A DNA stretch of 64,000 nt from Bacteroidaceae bacterium (lineage in GTDB: Bacteria; Bacteroidota; Bacteroidia; Bacteroidales; Bacteroidaceae). The notes under the pieces were generated by a model. The model searched no databases and was not told the DNA's origin. It saw only the letters and a list, made by a program, of their open reading frames with translations. Location: assembly GCA_017938245.1 (NCBI GenBank), contig JAGBBX010000049.1, forward strand, positions 21,902 to 85,901, read 5' to 3'. Numbering within the stretch: position 1 is the first letter of the stretch; every line of letters starts with the position of its first letter. This document shows, piece by piece, positions 45,497-54,986 of this stretch. Made by a program: the position numbers and the translations under genes.

Positions 45497-45728
45497 TTTA
45501 GAAACTGTTTAAATTTCTTTCGAAAAAAATGATTACATTTACCGCGAGTTGTGCTTGCCTTTTTATGCTCTTTTTTGTCTGTTTTCCCCTTTTTCGCAGT
45601 TACATAGCCCGCTATGCGCCTTTGAAAAATGAAAAAACATCCTAAAAAAGACCTATAAAAATTTCAAGGACATAAATTAAAACAGTTTCTAAGAAAAACT
45701 GTTTTTAGAAATTTAAACAGCTTCTAAA
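45497..45728. mobile_element. MITE-like intergenic repeat element
   Basis: TTAGAAACTGTTTAA near 45498 is matched by inverted TTAAAACAGTTTCTAA at 45677-45692 and, with one mismatch over about 21 bases, by TTAGAAATTTAAACAGCTTCTAA at 45705-45727. The ends thus form nested terminal inverted repeats around about 190-230 bp of non-coding DNA, with an internal CATAGC/GCTATG hairpin near 45605. No transposase frame is present. It fills most of the 446-base gap before nusB. Confidence 0.55.
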
Positions 45729-45893
45729 ATTTATTTTGTAAAAAAGAGAGCTGTTTTTCTTGTTTGTATCGTAATAAAGTGCGAACTTTGCAAAGATTTT
45801 GCCGTAAATGCTGCCTTATGTGCTTTTTTCGATTGCATATTAAACATTTTGGCAAATAGTTGCGTAAATGAAATTTTAAGAAAAGAGTTTCTA

Positions 45894-46814
45894 ATGATTA
45901 ACAGAGTTCTTATTCGTCTTAAGGTAGTACAGATTGTGTATGCATACTACAAGAATAGTGGAAAGAGTTTAAAAGCTACCGAGGACGAGGTGTTTTTCAG
46001 CCTCTCAAAGGCTTACGATCTTTACTTGCATCTGCTTCTGCTGATGCCTGCGGTAACACATTATGCCGAGGATCGTATCGCATTCAACAGTACTAAATTG
46101 CGTCCAACCGAGAGCGACCTTAATCCCAATCTTAAATTTGTAAATAACCGTTTCGTTGCTCAGTTGCGCTGTAACGAACAGTTGTCAAAATTTGCCGAGA
46201 AAAGCAAACTTAATTGGGTCGACCACTCCGATTTTCTGCGTCGTCTGCTCGATACAATAGAGGCAAGCGAGGCTTATAAAGAGTATATGGCATCGTCCGA
46301 GGATTCATACGCAGACGACCGCGAAATATGGCGCAAACTATACAAAAGTTTCGTGTTCGACAACGAGGAACTCGATGCTATCCTCGAGGAGCAGAGTCTC
46401 TATTGGAATGACGATAAACAAATTGTCGATACTTTTGTTTTAAAGACAATTAAACGTTTCGAGGAGAGCGAGGGTGCCGGGCAGCAGCTTCTGCCCGAGT
46501 ATAAAGACCTCGATGATATGGATTATGCACGTAAACTGTTGCGCTCAACAATTGCAAATGCCGAGGAGTATCGTTCTCTTATGGGCGGCAGCGCAAAGAA
46601 TTGGGATACATCGCGCTTTGCATTTATGGACATTGTAATAATGCAGACTGCTCTTGCTGAACTTCTTACATTCGATGATATACCTGCAAGCGTAACCCTT
46701 AACGAATATGTCGAGATTGCAAAGTATTACAGTACCCCCAAAAGCAGTTCCTTTGTGAACGGAATGCTCGATAATATCGTAAAGCGTTTGCGCGAAGAGG
46801 GACGTATCGAATAA
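45894..46814 (+). CDS. nusB: Transcription antitermination protein NusB, long form
   Basis: A 306-residue protein, about twice the length of E. coli NusB (139). The N-terminal half (MINRVLIRLKVVQIVYAYYK) carries a NusB-like first helix but then continues with an extended helical region. The C-terminal 140 residues hold the NusB fold, with NWDTSRFAFMDIVIMQTALA followed by ELLTFDDIPASVTLNEYVEI and AKYYSTPKSSSFVNGMLDNI. NusB with NusE (S10) binds boxA in rRNA operons. The long form is typical of Bacteroidota. The start at ATG 45894 is chosen because the homologous block begins there. Confidence 0.92.
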   Translation: MINRVLIRLKVVQIVYAYYKNSGKSLKATEDEVFFSLSKAYDLYLHLLLLMPAVTHYAEDRIAFNSTKLRPTESDLNPNLKFVNNRFVAQLRCNEQLSKFAEKSKLNWVDHSDFLRRLLDTIEASEAYKEYMASSEDSYADDREIWRKLYKSFVFDNEELDAILEEQSLYWNDDKQIVDTFVLKTIKRFEESEGAGQQLLPEYKDLDDMDYARKLLRSTIANAEEYRSLMGGSAKNWDTSRFAFMDIVIMQTALAELLTFDDIPASVTLNEYVEIAKYYSTPKSSSFVNGMLDNIVKRLREEGRIE

Positions 46815-46877
46815 GAACCTCATAGGTCTTTTATAATATATGAATAACTAAATATTAATTTTTTAAAAATATCAACT

Positions 46878-47162
46878 ATGGACTTTCAATCATTATTAGG
46901 TAGCCCCATCACAATGATGATACTTATCTTCGTAATCTTCTATTTTATGATGATTCGCCCTCAGCGTAAGCGTCAGAAAGAGATAGATAACTTCCGCAAT
47001 GGTCTCCAGCCCGGCCAAGATGTTGTAACAAGCGGTGGTATCTATGGTAAGGTAAAGAGCATTGATGGTCAAATTGTAAATGTAGAGGTTGCAAACGGCG
47101 TTGTTATGCGTTTCGACAAGTCGGCTATCTATGCCAGCAGTGCAATGACTCAGGCACAGTAA
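46878..47162 (+). CDS. yajC: Preprotein translocase subunit YajC
   Basis: A 94-residue single-span inner-membrane protein of the SecDF-YajC complex. The membrane helix (TMMILIFVIFYFMMIRPQRK) ends with the family hallmark MIRPQRKRQKE, then the KOW-like GLQPGQDVVTSGGIYGKVKS. It lies 63 bases after nusB and ahead of the YbbR-domain gene on the same strand. Confidence 0.95.
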   Translation: MDFQSLLGSPITMMILIFVIFYFMMIRPQRKRQKEIDNFRNGLQPGQDVVTSGGIYGKVKSIDGQIVNVEVANGVVMRFDKSAIYASSAMTQAQ

Positions 47163-47217
47163 TTACATCGGAAAGGTTAAGTTTTTAGAATAAACTATAG
47201 TTTTCTTTACTCACGCT

Positions 47218-48162
47218 TTGGGAAAGTTTAACCTAAAATCATTGACAGGAAGAGAGACTCTTATCTTCCTGTTTTTCCTATTAGTATCGTGCTGTCTGTG
47301 GCTGATGCTGACTCTTAATCAGGACTATGAAACCGAGATAAAGGTTGCGGTGAATGTTAAGGATATTCCCGAAGATGTCGGTTTCTCTTCTTCGGGTGAA
47401 GAGGTGGTCACTGTGCGTGTGCGTGACCGAGGTACTACTCTCATAAACTATACTTTCGCATCATTTTTGCCAATAGCTGTAGATTATAGAGAACTCATCA
47501 ATCGCAAGGGACGCCTTACTCTTCCTACATCTTTATTGCGTCGTCACGTTGAGGGACAGCTGGTCTCGTCTACTGCAATTATTACGATGCAACCCGATAC
47601 GTTTGTCTATTATATACGCGAGAGTGCCTTGCGGTTTCCTGTGAGGCTGAATGCAAATTACACTGTAGCCAAACAGTATGTCTCAGGTGCGCCAAGAATA
47701 ACTCCGGACTCGGTGTGGGTATATGCTCCCAAATATATAACCGATACTCTTAAGGCTGTAAGTGTAGAGCTGAGAGCCGAGGAGGAGTTGCGCGATTCGT
47801 TGATAGTAACAGTGCCAATAACTCCTGTTTCGGGTGTAAAATGCTCACCATCGACGGTGCGCGTTGTTGTTCCTGTATCTCCGTTTGCCGAAAAGGGTTT
47901 CGAGATACCCATCATTGGTGTGGGCCTCCCCGAGAATTGTCGTCTGCGTACATTCCCCTCGCACGTAAAGGTGCTTATGAATGTGAATATGGCGATGTAC
48001 GACAAGGTGTCGGCTACCGATTTCGAGGTTGGCGTAGACTATTCGTCTATTCAGGGTAGTGCCTCTCCTCGAGCAAAATTGCGTATTCTGTCGGCACCCG
48101 ATAATGTGCGCGATATTCGCATTGTTCCTACTGAAGTTGAATACCTTATTGAACAGCTATGA
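47218..48162 (+). CDS. YbbR-domain protein
   Basis: A 314-residue protein with one N-terminal membrane helix (LIFLFFLLVSCCLWLMLTL) and repeated YbbR-like beta domains outside the membrane. In Firmicutes, YbbR/CdaR regulates the c-di-AMP cyclase; a similar link in this phylum is not shown. The only usable start is a TTG at 47218. The stop overlaps the coaE start by 4 bases (ATGA), so the two are translationally coupled. Confidence 0.8.
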   Translation: MGKFNLKSLTGRETLIFLFFLLVSCCLWLMLTLNQDYETEIKVAVNVKDIPEDVGFSSSGEEVVTVRVRDRGTTLINYTFASFLPIAVDYRELINRKGRLTLPTSLLRRHVEGQLVSSTAIITMQPDTFVYYIRESALRFPVRLNANYTVAKQYVSGAPRITPDSVWVYAPKYITDTLKAVSVELRAEEELRDSLIVTVPITPVSGVKCSPSTVRVVVPVSPFAEKGFEIPIIGVGLPENCRLRTFPSHVKVLMNVNMAMYDKVSATDFEVGVDYSSIQGSASPRAKLRILSAPDNVRDIRIVPTEVEYLIEQL

Positions 48163-48740
48163 GTGAAAAAAGATTCGCGATAACAGGTGGTATTGGTAGC
48201 GGAAAATCGGTTGTCTCTCATCTGCTTACAATAATGGGTGTGCCTGTATACGACTGCGACAGTCGTGCCCGACAACTTATGGAAGAGGATAGCTACATTC
48301 ATCAAGGGCTTGTGCGTATGTTCGGAGAGGAATGTTACGACTGCGAGGGGCATCTTAACCGTAAATGGTTGGCATCGCGCATATTCGTCGATAAAGATGC
48401 TGTGCAGCGCGTGAATGCATTGGTGCATCCGCGTGTAAAGGCCGATTTTGTAGAGTGGGCCGATGCGCAGAGCAATCCTGTGGTTGGCGTAGAGACTGCC
48501 ATTCTGTTCGAGTCGGGAATAAACGAGGAAGTAGACAGAACTTTGCTTGTATGGGCCGATAAAGAGACTTGTATAAAGCGTGTCGAGGGACGTAATGGAA
48601 TGACGCGTCAACAGATAATAAACCGTATGGCCAATCAGATGTCACTCGACGACCTGCTGCTATTGTGCGATTATAATATCTGTAATGATAACGAGAAGGC
48701 TGTATTCCCGCAGTTACAGGAGTTTCTCGAAATGTTGTAA
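48159..48740 (+). CDS. coaE: Dephospho-CoA kinase
   Basis: A 193-residue P-loop kinase that makes the last step of coenzyme A synthesis. It shows FAITGGIGSGKSVVSHLL, the conserved VYDCDSRARQLM, LVHPRVKADF, and AILFESGINEEVDRTLLVWA. Length is normal. Start ATG overlaps the YbbR gene stop. A strong hairpin follows. Confidence 0.96.
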   Translation: MSEKRFAITGGIGSGKSVVSHLLTIMGVPVYDCDSRARQLMEEDSYIHQGLVRMFGEECYDCEGHLNRKWLASRIFVDKDAVQRVNALVHPRVKADFVEWADAQSNPVVGVETAILFESGINEEVDRTLLVWADKETCIKRVEGRNGMTRQQIINRMANQMSLDDLLLLCDYNICNDNEKAVFPQLQEFLEML

Positions 48741-48765
48741 AGATAAAATGCTTTGTGAGTTATAT

Positions 48766-48797
48766 ATGATGGTCGGCAATGCGTTGCCGACCATCAT
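48766..48797 (+). terminator. Terminator after coaE
   Basis: Perfect 14-bp stem ATGATGGTCGGCAA / TTGCCGACCATCAT with loop TGCG and an A/T-rich tail. Confidence 0.75.
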
Positions 48798-48851
48798 TAT
48801 TATAAAAATAATAAAAATAATTAACAGATGGTTTTTAACTACTTGTAAAAT

Positions 48852-48882
48852 TTTGATTTTTTATAACTTCGTTATATCTTCG
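48852..48882 (+). promoter_or_regulatory. Promoter of the DUF5606-DUF4923 unit
   Basis: TTTG at 48852-48855, 19 bases, then TATCTTCG at 48875-48882. The start codon lies 75 bases further on. Confidence 0.65.
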
Positions 48883-48956
48883 CGTTGCAAAAATTATGTA
48901 GCAGTTTTTCAATTCAGATTTTTACAGAAATAATTAATTGATAAAAATTTTCACTT

Positions 48957-49385
48957 ATGTTTGAAAGAATCCTTACTGTTTCCGGAAAACCCGGACTATA
49001 CCGTTTGCTGTCAAGCGGTCGTAATATGTTCGTAGTAGAGGCTGTTGATGCCACTCACAAGCGTATGCCTGTTTATAACAATGATAAAGTGGTTATGCTC
49101 GATGATATAGCAATATATACCGATACCGAGGAGGTTCCCTTGCGTAATGTATTTGCGGCTATCTATAAGAAAGAGCAGGCGGTTCTGCCTTTCGATATAA
49201 AAATGTCGACTCCCGAGGAACTTGTTGCTTATTTCGAGGAGGTTATGCCCGACTACGACCGTGAGCGTGTGTACCTTACACATATAAAGAAAATGTATAG
49301 TTGGTACAATATCCTCGTTGCCAATGGTGTGACAGACTTTGTTGATGCTGAGGCTGAGGGTGCTGACGAAGAGACTGCAGAATAA
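48957..49385 (+). CDS. DUF5606 protein
   Basis: A 142-residue cytosolic protein starting MFERILTVSGKPGLYRLLSS followed by GRNMFVVEAVD, the signature of DUF5606, which is widespread in Bacteroidota. The N-terminal part looks like a small SH3-type barrel, followed by a helical region and an acidic tail (DAEAEGADEETAE). Function unknown. It shares a unit with the DUF4923 gene 26 bases downstream. Confidence 0.8.
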   Translation: MFERILTVSGKPGLYRLLSSGRNMFVVEAVDATHKRMPVYNNDKVVMLDDIAIYTDTEEVPLRNVFAAIYKKEQAVLPFDIKMSTPEELVAYFEEVMPDYDRERVYLTHIKKMYSWYNILVANGVTDFVDAEAEGADEETAE

Positions 49386-49411
49386 GTTTTTCACTTTCTA
49401 TATCTAAAGCT

Positions 49412-50092
49412 ATGAAAAAGATATTTTCATTAATTATCGTGGCATTGTTGCTGGGTGTGACTAATGCATCGGCACAAGGTTTTTTGAGCAAGTTGTTCGG
49501 CGGTGGTAACTCATCGGAAACGGAGAATACTATCTCAAATGTTCTTGGTTCTCTAATAGGAAATTCGGTAACACTTTCCGAGAAAATGCTCGAGGGTACC
49601 TGGAACTATACCGGTACAGCCTGTGTGCTTGAGAGCGATGCGGCTCTTGCCAATATCGGTGGAACAGTTGCTACTGCTAAAATAGAGAAAAAACTTGATG
49701 GCTATTTGGCACGTGTAGGTGTAAAAGAGGGTACTTGCTCGTTTACATTCATAGGTAAGGATAGCTGTGTGGTATCTATGGCCGGTCGCGAACTAGGTGG
49801 TCGTTATGCTCTTGATGCTGAAGAAAAGACCATACAATTTACATTCTACGGTCGCTTGAACTTTAACACACATATCGCTTACAATGTCTCATCGGTAAAC
49901 ATAGTTTTTAATGCCGATAAATTGTTGTCGCTTGTAAAGACTGTGACATCTAAAGTATCATCTTCGGCAGGCTCACTAAGTCAGAATGATGCAACAGGTA
50001 ATCTTGGAACGGCTTCGGCTACGCTGAGTACAATCTCATCATTGCTGAGTAACTACGATGGAATGATGCTTGGTGTTAAGATGAAAAAGTAA
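49412..50092 (+). CDS. DUF4923 exported protein
   Basis: A 226-residue protein with a signal peptide (MKKIFSLIIVALLLGVTNASA). The mature part starts with QGFLSKLFGGG and includes the lipocalin-like block LEGTWNYTGTACVLESDAAL then ANIGGTVATAKIEKKL, a DUF4923 mark. It is likely periplasmic; the ligand, if any, is unknown. Confidence 0.8.
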   Translation: MKKIFSLIIVALLLGVTNASAQGFLSKLFGGGNSSETENTISNVLGSLIGNSVTLSEKMLEGTWNYTGTACVLESDAALANIGGTVATAKIEKKLDGYLARVGVKEGTCSFTFIGKDSCVVSMAGRELGGRYALDAEEKTIQFTFYGRLNFNTHIAYNVSSVNIVFNADKLLSLVKTVTSKVSSSAGSLSQNDATGNLGTASATLSTISSLLSNYDGMMLGVKMKK

Positions 50093-50111
50093 AAAGTACT
50101 TAGCATAGAAA

Positions 50112-50148
50112 AATCGGGTAGCTTACTTCAAAAATAAGCTACCCGATT
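50112..50148. terminator. Bidirectional terminator between DUF4923 and clpB
   Basis: Perfect 14-bp stem AATCGGGTAGCTTA / TAAGCTACCCGATT; the plus side is followed by CTTTTTAA and the minus side by TTTCTATG. Lies between two convergent genes. Confidence 0.85.
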
Positions 50149-50152
50149 CTTT

Positions 50153-52741
50153 TTAATTTCGGAATTCGAGACTGCTACCGACAGAGTCTACAACGATTAC
50201 CGAGTCTTTGTGTACTGTTCCTGCAAGAATCTGCTTCGAGAGGTCGTTGAGCAGATAGCGCTGGATGGCTCGTTTTATGGGGCGAGCTCCAAATTCGGGG
50301 TCAAACCCGGCTGAGGCTATAAACTCGATGGCTTTATCTGTTAGCGACAGTTCTATGCCGTTCTCCTTTAACATATTGCTTACTGCACCGGCTTGCAGAC
50401 GAACTATCTCTTTTATCTCCTGCTTGTCGAGTGGGGTAAACATAATCGTCTCGTCGATTCGGTTGAGGAACTCGGGGCGGATACTCTTCTTGAGCATCTC
50501 CATAACCTGTGCCGTCGTTTTTTCGATAACCTCCTCGCGATTGCTGTCGTTCATTCGTGAGAACTCCTCCTGGATGTAAGCACTACCCAAATTGCTCGTC
50601 ATAATTATTATGGTATTCTTGAAGTTTACGGTGCGTCCCTTGTTGTCGGTGAGTCGACCATCGTCAAGAACCTGTAATAGTATGTTGAATACATCGGGGT
50701 GGGCCTTCTCAATCTCGTCGAAGAGTACAACCGAGTAGGGTTTACGGCGCACTGCCTCGGTGAGCTGACCGCCCTCGTCGTAACCGACATATCCCGGAGG
50801 GGCACCGATGAGGCGCGACACCGAGAATTTCTCCTGATATTCGCTCATATCTATTCGAGTCATCAGTGTCTCGTCGTTGAAGAGGTACGAAGCAAGTGCC
50901 TTTGCAAGTTCGGTCTTTCCTACTCCTGTTGTACCTAAGAAGATGAACGAACCGATGGGTCTCTTGGGGTCTTGAAGGCCTGCGCGGCTGCGTCGTACTG
51001 CATCGCTTACGGCTTCGATGGCTCTTGTCTGGCCAATTACTCTCTTGTGCAGTTCATCTTCGAGGTTGAGTAGCTTTTCTCGCTCGCTCTGCAGCATTTT
51101 GCTCACCGGGATTCCTGTCCAACGGGCTACAACCTCGGCAATGTCTTCGGCTGTTACCTCCTCTTTTATCATAGCATTGCCGCCTTGCGCACTGTGCAGT
51201 GTCTCCTGTACGGTGGCTATCTTGTCGTTTAGGGCTTTTATGCGTCCGTAACGTATCTCGGCTACACGTCCGTAGTCACCTTCGCGCTCGGCTTTGTCGG
51301 CCTCGAATTTCAGCTTCTCAATCTCTTGTTTGGCGCTTTGTATGCTGTCGGCAAGCCCTTTCTCGTGTTGCCATTGTGCGCGCATCTCTTTCTCCTGCTC
51401 CTTAAGGGTGCTTATGGCGCGGTTCAGTTGCTGTAGTTTATCATCGTCTTTTTCGCGTTTTATTGCTTCGCGCTCAATCTCTAATTGCTTTATCTGACGC
51501 GAAATTTCGTCAAGCTCTTCGGGGAGTGAGTCGCGTTCCATACGCAGTTTGGCTGCTGCCTCGTCGACAAGGTCGATGGCTTTGTCGGGGAGGAAACGTT
51601 CGGTGATATAGCGGTCGCTAAGGGTTACGGCAGCTATCAGCGCATCGTCCTGAATACGTACCTTGTGATGATTCTCGTAACGCTCTTTAAGTCCTCGGAG
51701 TATCGATATTGTGCTCATCTTGTCGGGCTCGTTTACCATTACCGTCTGGAAACGTCGTTCGAGTGCTTTGTCTTTCTCGAAATACTTCTGGTATTCGTCG
51801 AGGGTAGTGGCACCAATCGAACGTAGCTCGCCTCGCGCCAGTGCCGGCTTAAGGATGTTTGCTGCATCCATAGCTCCCTCTCCTTTTCCTGCGCCCACAA
51901 GTGTGTGTATCTCGTCGATAAAGAGGATGATATTTCCCTCGGACTTCAGTACCTCGTTTATTACGGCTTTCAGTCGCTCCTCGAACTCTCCTTTATACTT
52001 TGCACCTGCCACGAGGGCGCCCATATCGAGCGAATATATCTGCTTCTCACACAGATTATCGGGGACATCACCTCGGACTATGCGGTGTGCAAGTCCCTCG
52101 ACAATGGCGGTCTTTCCTGTTCCCGGTTCGCCAATGAGTATGGGGTTGTTCTTCGTACGTCGGCTCAGAATCTGTAGTATACGGCGAATCTCGTCGTCGC
52201 GGCCTATTACGGGGTCGAGCTTGCCGCTGCGTGCAGCTTCGTTCAGGTTTATCGCATATTTCGAGAGTGACTGATAGCTATCCTCGGCCGATTGCGATGT
52301 TACCTTCTCGCCTTTGCGCAGTTCGGCAATGGCGGCCTTGAGGCTCTTTTCATCTACTCCTGCATTGCGCAACAGTGCCGATGCACGGCTGTTGCATTTG
52401 AGCAGTGCAAGGAGCATAGGCTCAACGGAGATGTACTCGTCGCTCATCTCTTGCGATAGTGTGGTGGCTTTGTTCAGCACCTCGTTACTCTCGCGGCTGA
52501 AATAGGGCTCTCCACCCGATACTTTTGGGCAGGCACTCTCTTCGCGCTCTACCTCTTTTATTATATACTGTGCGTTTGCACCTGTCTTTTGCAGTAGGAA
52601 CGTGGTTGTCTGTTCGGCTGTTCGCAGGATTCCGCCTAACAGATGTATAGGCTCTATAGCCTGCTGACCAAGCTCCTGAACACGGTTCACTGCTGCTTGA
52701 ATGGCTTCTTGCCCTTTGATTGTAAATTTGTTAAAGTTCAT
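50153..52741 (-). CDS. clpB: ATP-dependent disaggregase ClpB
   Basis: An 862-residue Hsp100 that pulls proteins out of aggregates with DnaK. Order of parts: Clp N-domain (1-145), AAA-1 with Walker [14 protein letters not shown] and Walker [13 protein letters not shown], a middle coiled coil (about 400-520), AAA-2 with [16 protein letters not shown] and [13 protein letters not shown], and the C-terminal D2-small domain. The long middle domain distinguishes ClpB from ClpA/ClpC. Full-length. dnaK lies elsewhere in the same window. Confidence 0.98.
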   Translation of the reverse strand: MNFNKFTIKGQEAIQAAVNRVQELGQQAIEPIHLLGGILRTAEQTTTFLLQKTGANAQYIIKEVEREESACPKVSGGEPYFSRESNEVLNKATTLSQEMSDEYISVEPMLLALLKCNSRASALLRNAGVDEKSLKAAIAELRKGEKVTSQSAEDSYQSLSKYAINLNEAARSGKLDPVIGRDDEIRRILQILSRRTKNNPILIGEPGTGKTAIVEGLAHRIVRGDVPDNLCEKQIYSLDMGALVAGAKYKGEFEERLKAVINEVLKSEGNIILFIDEIHTLVGAGKGEGAMDAANILKPALARGELRSIGATTLDEYQKYFEKDKALERRFQTVMVNEPDKMSTISILRGLKERYENHHKVRIQDDALIAAVTLSDRYITERFLPDKAIDLVDEAAAKLRMERDSLPEELDEISRQIKQLEIEREAIKREKDDDKLQQLNRAISTLKEQEKEMRAQWQHEKGLADSIQSAKQEIEKLKFEADKAEREGDYGRVAEIRYGRIKALNDKIATVQETLHSAQGGNAMIKEEVTAEDIAEVVARWTGIPVSKMLQSEREKLLNLEDELHKRVIGQTRAIEAVSDAVRRSRAGLQDPKRPIGSFIFLGTTGVGKTELAKALASYLFNDETLMTRIDMSEYQEKFSVSRLIGAPPGYVGYDEGGQLTEAVRRKPYSVVLFDEIEKAHPDVFNILLQVLDDGRLTDNKGRTVNFKNTIIIMTSNLGSAYIQEEFSRMNDSNREEVIEKTTAQVMEMLKKSIRPEFLNRIDETIMFTPLDKQEIKEIVRLQAGAVSNMLKENGIELSLTDKAIEFIASAGFDPEFGARPIKRAIQRYLLNDLSKQILAGTVHKDSVIVVDSVGSSLEFRN

Positions 52742-52785
52742 AGTCTACTGTTTTTTCTTAAGAAGCTTCTTTTTTGTTATTACAA

Positions 52786-52793
52786 CAAAGTAA
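52786..52793 (-). promoter_or_regulatory. Possible -7 box of clpB
   Basis: Minus-strand TTACTTTG differs by one base from TAnnTTTG. It lies about 45 bases ahead of the clpB ATG, and the long hairpin at 52820-52859 starts 27 bases further upstream, over the expected -33 position. Confidence 0.4.
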
Positions 52794-52819
52794 GAACAAA
52801 TTACGGGCCAAGGCTGTTT

Positions 52820-52859
52820 AAACGACAAAATGGCACTCAGGAGTGCCATTTTGTCGTTT
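52820..52859 (-). terminator. 19-bp perfect inverted repeat between nadE and clpB
   Basis: AAACGACAAAATGGCACTC (52820-52838) and its exact complement (52841-52859), with only two bases between. It can form a stable hairpin in the nadE 3' region, the most likely role. The inner GGCACTC/GAGTGCC resembles halves of the CIRCE element, but spacing (2 rather than 9) is wrong. Confidence 0.6.
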
Positions 52860-52963
52860 GATATGAGTAAGGTGCCATTGCGTGTAGGGGAAATTTCTAA
52901 TCTCCCGCAATCATTACGAAAAATAAAAGTACCAATAGTTGGAACAAATTATTTGCCTAAGAA

Positions 52964-54889
52964 TCAGAGTTTCTCACACTCTTCAATCCACAGAGCATAG
53001 CTTGCATCCGATGGCATTTGCCATCCTCCTCGAGGGCTTAGGCTGCAGCTGCTCACCTGTGGTCCGTCGGGCATACACGAGCGCTTGAACTGTTGGGTGA
53101 AGAATCGACGGAAGAAGGTTGTAATCCATTTTTTTATGGTCTCATCATCGTATTTTCCGGCAAAGGCGTGTTGTGCAACATAGAACATCTTTGTGGGCGA
53201 GTATCCGTTCTGCATAAAATTATATAGGAAGAAGTCGTGCAGTTCGTAGGGGCCTACAAGGTCCTCGGTCTTTTGTTTAATCTCGCCCTTTTCATCGGCG
53301 GGGGTAAGTTCGGGCGATATTGGGGTGTCTACAATGTCTAACAGTATCTTGGCTGTGGCGCTGTCTACTATATTGGCTGCTGCCCACCGTGTCAGATGCT
53401 GCACAAGGGTCTTGGGCACCGATGCGTTTACGCCGTACATACTCATTTGGTCGCCGTTATATGTTGCCCAACCAAGGGCGAGTTCCGATAGGTCGCCTGT
53501 TCCTACAACGAATCCGTTTGTCTGGTTCGAGATGTCCATAAGTATCTGTGTGCGTTCGCGTGCCTGCGAGTTTTCGTATGTGACATCGTGCTGAGAAATA
53601 TCGTGCCCAATATCGCTGAAATGCTGTTTGCAGGCTTCTCGTATGGGTATCTCGCGCACTGTTATCCCGAGGCTCTCCATTAGTTTAAGTGCGTTGGTGT
53701 ATGTGCGGTCGGTTGTTCCGAAGCCGGGCATTGTTACGCCGATAATATCTTTGTGGTCTCTCTTTAAAATGTCGAATGAGTGCGCAATGACAAGCAAGGC
53801 GAGGGTAGAGTCGAGTCCTCCCGATATTCCTATCACGCAGCTTTTTGCATTGGTGTGCTGAATGCGTTTGGCAAGAGCAAGAGCTTGTATCGATAGTATC
53901 TCGCTGCACACGTCGTTCATCTGTTCTCCTTCGGGGATGAATGGTTGTGTGCTGATGCTGCGGGTGAGCTCTGCTATTGCTGTTTGTTCTTGTGCAATGC
54001 GTGTATATCCGATTGAAACTTTCTGCTCGTTGACGGCGGTAGCAAATGTCTTGCTTGCTCTTCGTTTATAACGCAAAAGTTCTACATCTACCTCGGATAT
54101 TGTTAATTGGCTCTCTATTGAGAATCGTCTGTTCTTGGCCAGAATTGTGCCGTTCTCTACAATGAATGCGTTGCCCGAGAATACAACATCGCTTGTCGAT
54201 TCACCATAGCCGCAACCCGAATAGATGTATCCTGCTATACTGCGTTCGCTGCTATTCTTATACGATTGAATGAGTCTGTTGTGCTTGCCTGCTACCTCGC
54301 TGTTTGCTGCAATGCTAACAATAATCTCGGCTCCTTGCAGTGCCAAAAGTGTTCCTGTGGGTTGCGGGCTTGACATATTTTCTCCTATCTCCACCGCGAA
54401 GGTGTAGCTGCCTGTGTCAAAGATTCTGTTGCTGTGTAGTGTTGCCTCTTGTCCGCAAAGTGTGATGGTGCTGCAATCGTTTGCTTGCTCAAGTGAGGTG
54501 AACCGGCGCTCTTCGCCACTCTCGCATTGAGAGGGATAGTTTCTCTTTGCTATAATGCCTGCTATTTTGCCTCTGTGTAGTATTGCAGCGCAGTTCAATA
54601 GTTGGTTCTTATGGGGTAGAGGCATTCCTGCTACTATTATTGTTTCGCAATTACTTGTCTCTCCGAGTAGTGTGGCGAGTGCATCTTCGGCTTTTTTATG
54701 CAGAAGTGGCTGCTGAAAAAGGTCGCCACAACTGTATGATGTTATTCCAAGCTCGGGAAAGGCGATAATTGCTACTCCTTTTTTGTTTGCTTCTTTTATA
54801 ATGGGAAGCATCTGCTGTACGTTGTAGTTGCAGTCGGCTACCTTTACTAATGGTGTTGCTGTTGCAACTTTTATAAATCCGTGACTCAT
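52964..54889 (-). CDS. nadE: NAD synthetase with degenerate glutaminase site
   Basis: A 641-residue two-domain enzyme: an N-terminal nitrilase-type glutaminase (about 1-285) and a C-terminal NAD synthetase (about 320-641) with the PP-loop GISGGLDSTLALLV, GTGDLSELALGWATYNGD and PADEKGEIKQKTED. It converts deamido-NAD to NAD. The glutaminase Glu46 (FPELGI) and Lys115 (IIAKRNYP) are present, but the expected catalytic Cys in EICED reads EIGEN, with Gly169 (codon GGA, 54383-54385). The enzyme may therefore depend on free ammonia or another amidase. The start at ATG 54889 is set by the homologous MSHGFIKVA; an in-frame ATG at 54952 adds 21 unrelated residues. Confidence 0.9.
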   Translation of the reverse strand: MSHGFIKVATATPLVKVADCNYNVQQMLPIIKEANKKGVAIIAFPELGITSYSCGDLFQQPLLHKKAEDALATLLGETSNCETIIVAGMPLPHKNQLLNCAAILHRGKIAGIIAKRNYPSQCESGEERRFTSLEQANDCSTITLCGQEATLHSNRIFDTGSYTFAVEIGENMSSPQPTGTLLALQGAEIIVSIAANSEVAGKHNRLIQSYKNSSERSIAGYIYSGCGYGESTSDVVFSGNAFIVENGTILAKNRRFSIESQLTISEVDVELLRYKRRASKTFATAVNEQKVSIGYTRIAQEQTAIAELTRSISTQPFIPEGEQMNDVCSEILSIQALALAKRIQHTNAKSCVIGISGGLDSTLALLVIAHSFDILKRDHKDIIGVTMPGFGTTDRTYTNALKLMESLGITVREIPIREACKQHFSDIGHDISQHDVTYENSQARERTQILMDISNQTNGFVVGTGDLSELALGWATYNGDQMSMYGVNASVPKTLVQHLTRWAAANIVDSATAKILLDIVDTPISPELTPADEKGEIKQKTEDLVGPYELHDFFLYNFMQNGYSPTKMFYVAQHAFAGKYDDETIKKWITTFFRRFFTQQFKRSCMPDGPQVSSCSLSPRGGWQMPSDASYALWIEECEKL

Positions 54890-54922
54890 ATTTTCCTTAT
54901 TTATATTAGTAATATATAACAC

Positions 54923-54957
54923 AGAGGGTGTGCCAAATATTTTTCGACACACCCTCT
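54923..54957. terminator. Hairpin between the FAS1 lipoprotein gene and nadE
   Basis: Perfect 10-bp stem AGAGGGTGTG / CACACCCTCT with a 15-base loop; T-rich on both sides (TTTTATC on plus, GTGTTATAT on minus). Confidence 0.7.
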
Positions 54958-54986
54958 TTTATCTGTTTACATAGAAACTTATGTTT

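Noticed and set aside
52820-52859. CIRCE element of HrcA ahead of clpB
   Set aside because: CIRCE needs TTAGCACTC-N9-GAGTGCTAA; here the inner arms differ and are only 2 bp apart.
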